Part shown: piece by piece, positions 1 to 5,088 of the stretch
How positions within the stretch are numbered: the first letter of the stretch is position 1
Layout: each line of letters begins with the position of its first letter
From: Clostridiales bacterium
GTDB taxonomy: Bacteria; Bacillota; Clostridia; Christensenellales; CAG-138
Assembly (NCBI GenBank): GCA_003486785.1
Contig: DNFZ01000063.1
Coordinates: forward strand, 10,151-19,131
Direction of reading: 5' to 3'
Length of the DNA stretch: 8,981 nucleotides
Position numbers and translations under genes: made by a program
Notes under the pieces: generated by a model
The model's input: the letters and a program-made list of their open reading frames with translations, nothing else
What the model was told of the DNA's origin: nothing
Databases searched by the model: none

Positions 1-757
1 GTCCGGTAAGTCCCGAATCCCCCGTGGGCCCGCCGATGACGAACCGGCCTGTGGGGTTGACCAGAATGCGCGTGTGCACGTCCACCAGTTTATCGGGCAG
101 CACAGGCAGGATCACGTGGTTTGTGATCTCGCGCCGGAGCTGATCCATATCCGCCTCGTCATGCTGTGCGCTGACAACCACTGTGTGGATGCGAACTGGC
201 GCGTCGCTTTCATATTCCACCGTGACCTGGCTCTTGCCGTCGGGCCGGAGATATGCCAGCTCGCCGCTCTTGCGCGCGCCGGTGAGCCTGCGCGTGAGCG
301 CATGCGCAAGCGAGATCGGCAGCGGCATCAGCTCAGGCGTCTCGTCGCAAGCGTAGCCGAACATCATGCCCTGATCACCCGCTCCGGTGGAAAAGAGCGC
401 CTCCTGCTGCCCGTTCTTCTCCTCCAGCGCGTGATCCACCCCCAGCGCGATATCGGGCGATTGTTTGTTCAGCGCGGTGATGATGTTGAGCGAGTTCGCG
501 TCAAAGCCGTATTCGGGTTTGTTGTATCCGATTTCGTCCACCACAGAGCGGACAATCCCCGTCACATCCACATGCGCGGTGGTCGTCACCTCACCCATCA
601 CGAGCACGAGGTTGGTTGAAGCGGCGCACTCGCAAGCAACGCGCGCGTCTGCGTCTTCTGCAATGATTGCGTCCAGCACCGCATCCGAGACGCAGTCGCA
701 AACCTTGTCGGGGTGTCCTTCCGTGACGGATTCGGACGTAAAGAGTCTGGTTGCCAT
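1..757 (-). CDS. metK: S-adenosylmethionine synthase (methionine adenosyltransferase), 3' part missing
   Basis: Makes S-adenosylmethionine from methionine and ATP, with release of phosphate and pyrophosphate, in the cytoplasm. The first 252 codons are present. Family motifs are visible: the N-terminal GHPDK (residues 14-18) with the ATP/methionine-site His15, FDANS (85-89), the GAGDQGMMFGYA block (125-136), and GRFVIGGPTGDSGLTG (237-252), where the window ends. The family is about 385-400 residues long, so roughly 140 C-terminal residues lie outside, including the expected GGGAFSGKD region. The ATG at 757 is chosen because a strong GGAGGAA ribosome binding site (772-766) lies 8 nt upstream and the protein begins like other MetK proteins (ATRLFTSESVTEGHPDK). 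It is preceded by its own promoter, a SAM-I riboswitch and a terminator, so its expression should fall when SAM is plentiful. Residue 21 is Cys where Gln is usual (D-C-V-S-D versus D-Q-I-S-D). Identity is certain on motif grounds. Confidence 0.98.
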   Translation of the reverse strand, partial: MATRLFTSESVTEGHPDKVCDCVSDAVLDAIIAEDADARVACECAASTNLVLVMGEVTTTAHVDVTGIVRSVVDEIGYNKPEYGFDANSLNIITALNKQSPDIALGVDHALEEKNGQQEALFSTGAGDQGMMFGYACDETPELMPLPISLAHALTRRLTGARKSGELAYLRPDGKSQVTVEYESDAPVRIHTVVVSAQHDEADMDQLRREITNHVILPVLPDKLVDVHTRILVNPTGRFVIGGPTGDSGLTG

Positions 758-786
758 GAATAAGATTCCTCCATTGATTCGGGTAC

Positions 787-814
787 AAAAAAACCTCATC
801 CGCGGATGAGGTTT
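787..814 (-). terminator. Riboswitch-controlled intrinsic terminator ahead of metK
   Basis: On the minus strand a 10-bp perfect stem (AAACCTCATC at 814-805 with GATGAGGTTT at 800-791) encloses the loop CGCG and runs directly into a T tract (T7 at 793-787). It lies between the SAM-I aptamer and the metK ribosome binding site. The ascending arm's CTCATC (810-805) is also the exact complement of the aptamer's 3' P1 strand GATGAG (841-836). The hairpin is therefore in competition with an antiterminator, the usual S-box attenuation arrangement. Confidence 0.93.
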
Positions 815-835
815 CACAAAGTCGATGGTGCAACG

Positions 836-937
836 CTCATCTTTCAGCTTTCGCTGCCGGAATTGGCACCTTATTTGCTCTTCACAAACAGGTTGCCGGG
901 CTTCACAGGGCCGGTCCCTCTGCCACTCTTGATAAGG
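836..937 (-). promoter_or_regulatory. SAM-I (S-box) riboswitch aptamer in the metK leader
   Basis: The minus strand carries the conserved S-box blocks in order: CTTATCAAGAG (936-926), GAGGGACCGGCCC (920-908), GAAGCCCGGCAACC (904-891), AAGGTGCCAATTCC (872-859), a P4 hairpin CAGC-GAAA-GCTG (856-845) with a GNRA loop, and the closing GAAAGATGAG. P1 pairs CTTATC (936-931) with GATGAG (841-836), with one G-U pair. P3 is the variable arm, with ACCT/AGGT and TTTG/CAAA pairs. In this family SAM binding stabilises P1, which frees the downstream terminator to form and switches off metK. A terminator in the expected place, together with an exact antiterminator complement, makes transcription attenuation the expected mechanism. 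Confidence 0.97.
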
Positions 938-964
938 CGGTATTCGGTTTTCTGTTCGAGGATT

Positions 965-993
965 ATTCTAGCACGGGTTTCTTCCCTCGTCAA
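965..993 (-). promoter_or_regulatory. Sigma-A promoter of the riboswitch-metK transcript
   Basis: On the minus strand TTGACG (993-988) is separated by 17 bp from TAGAAT (970-965), with a TGC just upstream of the -10 box that matches the extended -10 pattern. This predicts a start near 958, about 20 nt before the aptamer, giving a leader of about 200 nt. Five of six bases match in each hexamer and the spacing is ideal. Confidence 0.88.
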
Positions 994-1025
994 CCGCAAA
1001 AACAACGGAAGCTGCTGTGTGTTTT

Positions 1026-1087
1026 CGCAGACACGCGCATGCGCCTCGCCTGCGGGTTCTGACGTAAGTTAGCTGCAAGCCGCAGGC
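1026..1087 (-). repeat. Inverted repeats between the NAGPA-fusion gene and the metK promoter
   Basis: Two dyads occupy this short gap. An 8-bp perfect pair (CCGCAGGC at 1080-1087, GCCTGCGG at 1048-1055) begins at the stop codon of the upstream gene and has a loop of about 24 nt. A second one pairs CGCAG (1026-1030) with CTGCG (1050-1054) around the palindrome GCGCATGCGC (1035-1044). They share bases, so only one could form at a time. Neither is followed by a T tract in the direction of transcription, so a classical intrinsic terminator is not supported. A weak or Rho-assisted end, or an RNA 3'-end stabiliser, is possible. Otherwise this gap shows nothing. Confidence 0.35.
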
Positions 1088-3597
1088 TATCGCTTGTTGC
1101 CATCGTTGGCGATCGGGTCGTCGACCGACGGCACCTGCTCGCTATAGCCAAACATCAGCCCGTCCGGCACGGCGCGTTGGAAGGAAAGATCGTTCGAATC
1201 TCCAATTCGCAGTCCGGAATGGGAGTTGATCTGCTCGCCCATGAAGATCATCGCCGCGGATAGGCCTCCATCGAGATTGTAAGCGATGCTGCATCCATAC
1301 TCCGCGAAAAGATCCGCAAGCTCCCAGACCGGCATGCCGATGCTGTAGTCTTTCTGCCGCCCGTCTACGACGATTGCAATATAGTGTCCGGGCGCAATAT
1401 AGCCGATGCCAACGCGCGGATTCGCGCGGCGCACGCGGTGATACTTCGCCTGGGTGTTGATTACTCCATCGTCTATCAGCGTTGGCCCGAAGGAGAACGC
1501 GTTGTCCACGCCGTCCTCCAGCAGCATGCCCGGGCTCATGGATGATTTTTTGATGATGCGCAGGGACATGTCGGGATAGATCGCAAGCGTATCCTCTTTT
1601 TCGCCGGACCAGAACATGCGTCCGTCACGGATCAGAATCCCCTTCTGTTCGCGTTCGTCATTGATCAGATTGTCTCCCGTAATCCACAGGACGGCTTTTT
1701 CGCGCCGCGCAATGATCCAAGGATAGATGGCGCCCCGGCCCGTATGCCCTTCCGCACCGAATCCAGGTCGAAACTGGCTGATATCTCGCATGTGGATGTC
1801 CGCGACAAAATACGTCAACGGCTTACCGTCTTTGTTTTTTGTGTGTATGCGCCGGATCGATATGCCCAGATCGTCCGAGCGGTATTCCCAGTATCCATTC
1901 TCCAGGTCCACAACGATCACCTCGGCGGGGTCGCTCTGGCTGCGGTAATATTGCGCGTCCGGCAAGTCCGCCAGCGCAGCCGTCGGCTCCGGCGACTCGC
2001 TCGGCGCGGGCATGGGGCTCGGCTTCGGGGTGTCGTCCGGCGCCGGGAGTTCCATCGGCTGGAGCGCTTGCGGCGCAGCAGAGACTGCCGCCGGTTGCGC
2101 TGCGGGTGCGCTCTCACGCATGCCTGCGAGCGTTGCGCCAATCGCCAGCCCGAGCGCCAGCGGGAGCAGGCAGATGCAGACCGCGTCGCCCTTGCCGCGC
2201 TTTGCCCGTATACGGCCAAACAGGAGGAGGAACAGAGCGAGGCTCAGCGCCGCGCCTGCGCCGATGCTCAGCAGCACGGGCATGTTATCGCCCCCGACAG
2301 AGCCCTCCGGATCGTTCGGCACGGCAATGTCGTCCGCCTTCAGCGGGTCCTGCGTTGCCACGACGGATTCCGTCTGCGCGGGTGCTTCCGGCTCTGGCGT
2401 TGGCTCCGGTGTAGCCGTCGGCTCCGGCGTTGGCGTGGGAGACGGCGTTGCTTGCGCATAGGAAATCAGCTGCGCTGTGTCGATGTGCTCAAAGAGATCG
2501 TTCTTTGCATCGTCCTCTCCCACCGTAGAGTAGGCAAGCTTGTATGCGCTCGCGGTATCGATTACAAGCCCGAAGATACGCCTGGAGGCATGCGCTTCAT
2601 ACGCGCGCTGCGACACCTGAGAAGCGGTCTCGCCCGCATATGCGATCAGCGGCGTGTTCATCTCCACGATGGTTGCGTTGTGTTTCTTCGTTGGGTCAAA
2701 AAGATAGAGCTTCTCTACATTGGGGCATTTTTGAATCGCGGCAAGCACACACTCGGCAACGACGCCATGCGCGCCGGTTTCCTCTGAAATTGCGTGGGTG
2801 ACGACCACTTTTGCGCCCAGCGCGGCGATGCGCTCCTCGAAATATTTCGTCAGCTCCCGCTTATTAAAATGCCCCGTAGTGATCTTATAGGAATTGTAAT
2901 TGTCGCTCAAAAAACCGCCGAACAGCGGGTATACATCATAGCCCGCGCTAGCCAACCCAACGAGCGCTTCATAAGCGCGGGCGCGCTTGCCATAGTCGGA
3001 GACGTACAGCACAGCGGTGGCGACGCCCTTTTCCTTTGTGTACGTAGGAATCACCGCGCCAAACTGGCAAAACTCCATGCCCGGCTCTGCGGTAATGATC
3101 AATAGATCCGCTTGCGATGGCGCGGGCGCAAATCCCGGTATCCCGAACAGATCGCTCTTATCCGCCGCATATGCGGCAACGCCGCTGAGCGAGCCGTTTT
3201 CGTGCAGCAGCACGACGATGCGCTTGCAGGCGGCATCAAGGGCAATGTGTTTTCCGAGCTGACCGTCCGTAATCGTTTCTTCCGCTATCGTCTCTCCCGC
3301 AGCGTCTAGCTGCGACACCGTGTAGGAAGCGGGCGCGTCATACCAGTTGAGCACAAGCAACTGCGCCGCGCCCTGCGGCTCGATCGTAATCATCTCTTTT
3401 CTGCGAAATGAAACGCGGGAGGCGATATACGCGTCCGTCAGGCGGTAGGCGTACGGTGCTCTCTCCTCCGGCAAGACGAGCGTAACGCCCAGCGATTCGC
3501 CGGGCAGCTCGGTTTGATCGGTTGTTTCCGCAAGCGCGGCTGCGGGCAGAAGCATCAGCAGTGCCGCGCAGGCAAAGAGGGTCAGGGCTTTCTTCAT
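1087..3597 (-). CDS. Membrane protein: degenerate PIG-L-like domain fused to a phosphodiester glycosidase (NAGPA) domain
   Basis: 836 residues. Residues 1-23 form a signal peptide (MKK, hydrophobic core, ALA|E). Residues about 35-150 look like a small beta-sandwich, and about 163-372 form a PIG-L/LmbE-like domain related to the neighbouring gene. A Thr/Pro/Glu linker (about 384-408) leads to two membrane helices (about 441-461 and 473-492) with a short basic turn (RIRAKRGK), then a second Pro-rich linker (about 500-545). The C-terminal domain (about 555-820) matches the phosphodiester glycosidase/NAGPA family: FSFGPTLIDDG (701-711), NPRVGIGY (726-733), and NLDGGLSAAM (774-783) for the usual NLDGG-x-S signature. 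Members hydrolyse alpha-GlcNAc-phosphodiesters. Both large domains are predicted to lie outside the cell. The PIG-L metal site has decayed: AHxDDE reads AEPGME (170-175), and the HGAH equivalent has lost both aligned histidines, so this half is probably a pseudoenzyme for binding or scaffolding. A modest SD (TGGAG, 3613-3609) precedes the ATG, 34 bp after the previous gene. Confidence 0.85.
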   Translation of the reverse strand: MKKALTLFACAALLMLLPAAALAETTDQTELPGESLGVTLVLPEERAPYAYRLTDAYIASRVSFRRKEMITIEPQGAAQLLVLNWYDAPASYTVSQLDAAGETIAEETITDGQLGKHIALDAACKRIVVLLHENGSLSGVAAYAADKSDLFGIPGFAPAPSQADLLIITAEPGMEFCQFGAVIPTYTKEKGVATAVLYVSDYGKRARAYEALVGLASAGYDVYPLFGGFLSDNYNSYKITTGHFNKRELTKYFEERIAALGAKVVVTHAISEETGAHGVVAECVLAAIQKCPNVEKLYLFDPTKKHNATIVEMNTPLIAYAGETASQVSQRAYEAHASRRIFGLVIDTASAYKLAYSTVGEDDAKNDLFEHIDTAQLISYAQATPSPTPTPEPTATPEPTPEPEAPAQTESVVATQDPLKADDIAVPNDPEGSVGGDNMPVLLSIGAGAALSLALFLLLFGRIRAKRGKGDAVCICLLPLALGLAIGATLAGMRESAPAAQPAAVSAAPQALQPMELPAPDDTPKPSPMPAPSESPEPTAALADLPDAQYYRSQSDPAEVIVVDLENGYWEYRSDDLGISIRRIHTKNKDGKPLTYFVADIHMRDISQFRPGFGAEGHTGRGAIYPWIIARREKAVLWITGDNLINDEREQKGILIRDGRMFWSGEKEDTLAIYPDMSLRIIKKSSMSPGMLLEDGVDNAFSFGPTLIDDGVINTQAKYHRVRRANPRVGIGYIAPGHYIAIVVDGRQKDYSIGMPVWELADLFAEYGCSIAYNLDGGLSAAMIFMGEQINSHSGLRIGDSNDLSFQRAVPDGLMFGYSEQVPSVDDPIANDGNKR

Positions 3598-3631
3598 GCT
3601 TTGTCAAACTCCAGAGATTCTTTTGGGTCAT

Positions 3632-5068
3632 CTATTTGGATCTGTTGCTGTTTTGCGTCTTTCTTGCGCGCTGTTTCATGAAAACCGGCACAGCTGCCGC
3701 AGCGGCAATGAGAATCACCGCGCCGGTGATCAGGAGCGTCGGAACGCCGCTCTGTGTGGACGCCTCCGGCACGACGGTCGGCGCAGCAGTCGGCTGCACG
3801 GTCGGCGCAAGTGTTGCTGCTGGCGCGGGCGTTTCGGTCGGCGCGGGCGTGGGGGCGATGTAGTCGCTCAGCCGCGCGGGATCGATGTGCTCAAAAAAAT
3901 CTTTTTTTGCGGTATCCGGCCCGACAACGGTATACGCCAGCCCGTATTCCAGCGAGCTATATTGACCCGAGCCGTAGACGTTGCTGTGATATTTCAGCTG
4001 GGAGACATGCATATGGTATGCTTCATTCGCCACCTCAAGCGCCGTCTTACCGCCAAAAGCCGGGAGCGGCTGATTCCAGTCCATCGTGATCTTGTCTTCC
4101 GGATAGAGGTGCAGATAGAGCTTCTGCGCCTGCCATGCGCCGTAAGCCGCGAAAGAATCTGAAAACACCGACGCGTCTGCCGCCAGCGGTACGGCATTTA
4201 ACATGCACACAGCGGTCGCGATGTGCGCGCCGTGCCCGTATTCACCTTCCAAATCGTGGGTGACGATCACTTCCGGCTGAAACCGGCGAATCAGCGATAC
4301 GAGCGCGCCCGTCGTCTCCTCCTCGCCCCAGTTGAGCAGCGCGAGCCTGAGAGACTCGGTATACACGTCCTTAAACGGCATAAACACAGGCGCATTGCGC
4401 ACGCCCGCATGCCAGAGCCCATTGAGCGCCTCGTCCACACGCGCACGCTCGCCGTTTGCCATGTAGACAACCTGTACGCCCAGCTTTCGCTCGCCCGCAT
4501 AATACGGAATCGTTCCGCCAAAGAAGATGAACTCATCGTCGCAGTGCGCGGAGACGAGTAAAAGATCCGCCTTTTGTAGCGGCGACAGCCAGTTGTAAAC
4601 ACCGTCCGGCAGCGTTCCTTCGGAATAGAGCGTGATCTCCGCGATTTGCATGCCGCCGTCGGATACGAGCGACAGCGCGCGTGCTTCCGGCAAGATTGGG
4701 TAGCAGTCGTTGAAGCCCGGCTCGTCGATTCTCTCACGGGAGATCTCCATGCCGTCCTCGTCCGATTGCACCAGTATAACACAATCCGGCAGGGTGTACC
4801 ACTTGACGTATGCGGTGCGCACCGCGGCCTCAGACGGCCAGGTCAGCGAGAACACCTCTTCCGGCGCAAATTTGGAGTACGTCTCTACTGTTCCATCCCG
4901 CATGCGGCGCAGCGTTCGCCCGTCCTGCGCGGATGACAGCCGCGCCTCCGGGGTGATATCCTGCGCTGTCTGCGCGTTTTCCGCATGCGAAATCGCCGGC
5001 GCGGCAAGCATAAGCACAGCCGCGCCGACGACGAGAATCGCCATTTGTTTCCGCGTCGCTTTTTTCAA
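3632..5068 (-). CDS. Exported, membrane-anchored PIG-L/LmbE-family deacetylase
   Basis: 478 residues from a TTG start. PIG-L proteins are zinc-dependent hydrolases that typically remove the acetyl group from GlcNAc-type conjugates; the substrate here is unknown. Visible parts: signal peptide 1-29 (MKKATRKQ, hydrophobic core, SHA|E); a beta-sandwich-like region about 38-150; catalytic domain about 166-390 with intact AHCDDE (174-179) and THDLEGEYGHGAH (270-282), supplying the expected ligands His175, Asp178 and His279; a Pro/Ala/Thr linker (about 406-440); and a C-terminal helix (about 443-464) followed by KQRARK. This predicts a protein outside the cell with a single anchor. Most characterised bacterial PIG-L enzymes (MshB, BshB) are cytoplasmic, so export points to an envelope or extracellular substrate. 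The TTG is chosen because AAAGGAGG (5088-5081) lies 12 nt upstream and it gives a complete signal peptide. Starts further up would overlap the previous gene, and the internal ATG at 5044 lacks an SD. It shares domain order and the 'FEHID' segment with the next gene, so the two are paralogues. Confidence 0.88.
   Translation of the reverse strand: MKKATRKQMAILVVGAAVLMLAAPAISHAENAQTAQDITPEARLSSAQDGRTLRRMRDGTVETYSKFAPEEVFSLTWPSEAAVRTAYVKWYTLPDCVILVQSDEDGMEISRERIDEPGFNDCYPILPEARALSLVSDGGMQIAEITLYSEGTLPDGVYNWLSPLQKADLLLVSAHCDDEFIFFGGTIPYYAGERKLGVQVVYMANGERARVDEALNGLWHAGVRNAPVFMPFKDVYTESLRLALLNWGEEETTGALVSLIRRFQPEVIVTHDLEGEYGHGAHIATAVCMLNAVPLAADASVFSDSFAAYGAWQAQKLYLHLYPEDKITMDWNQPLPAFGGKTALEVANEAYHMHVSQLKYHSNVYGSGQYSSLEYGLAYTVVGPDTAKKDFFEHIDPARLSDYIAPTPAPTETPAPAATLAPTVQPTAAPTVVPEASTQSGVPTLLITGAVILIAAAAAVPVFMKQRARKTQNSNRSK
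3893..3908 (-). other. Paired A7 and T7 homopolymer tracts inside the PIG-L gene
   Basis: The coding strand reads GCA AAA AAA GAT TTT TTT GAG (residues 387-393), so two seven-base tracts are separated by only two bases and both fit the in-frame slippery pattern X XXY YYZ. A shift of -1 at either tract reaches TGA at once (AGA TTT TTT TGA after the first). A shift of +1 reaches TGA about nine codons after the tracts. Either outcome keeps the catalytic domain and removes the linker and membrane anchor. The paralogue encodes the matching segment (AKNDLFEHID) without such tracts. The tract is seen in the sequence; any use for slippage or phase variation is inference. Confidence 0.5.
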
Positions 5069-5080
5069 ATCAGGAGCGTG

Positions 5081-5088
5081 CCTCCTTT
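5081..5088 (-). promoter_or_regulatory. Ribosome binding site that overlaps the upstream stop codon and fixes the TTG start
   Basis: AAAGGAGG on the minus strand begins with the last base of the transporter's TAA stop (5090-5088). It lies 12 nt before TTG at 5068. The spacing is slightly long, but this is the only strong SD in the region. The overlap suggests that ribosomes ending the transporter gene help start the PIG-L gene (translational coupling). Confidence 0.65.

Noticed and set aside
74..619. Plus-strand open frame opposite metK
   Set aside because: Shadow of the metK frame, which carries GHPDK, GAGDQG and GRFVIGGP on the minus strand.
695..697. Cys at MetK residue 21 in place of the usual Gln
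   Set aside because: It is unusual in a conserved stretch, but the rest of the protein is intact. One substitution without an alignment does not support a functional claim.
2380..2450. Degenerate GC-rich repeats such as ggctccggcgttggc
   Set aside because: They encode the Thr/Pro/Glu linker of the fusion protein. The low complexity is explained by the protein and is not a separate DNA repeat or CRISPR array.
1744..2787. Plus-strand open frame (347 codons) opposite the fusion gene
   Set aside because: Arg/Cys/Leu-rich shadow with no recognisable domain. The minus-strand frame has a signal peptide, membrane helices and family motifs.
3565..3597. LFAC near the N-terminus of the fusion protein as a lipoprotein lipobox
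   Set aside because: The cysteine is residue 10, before the hydrophobic core has finished. The better reading is a signal-peptidase I site at ALA|E after residue 23.
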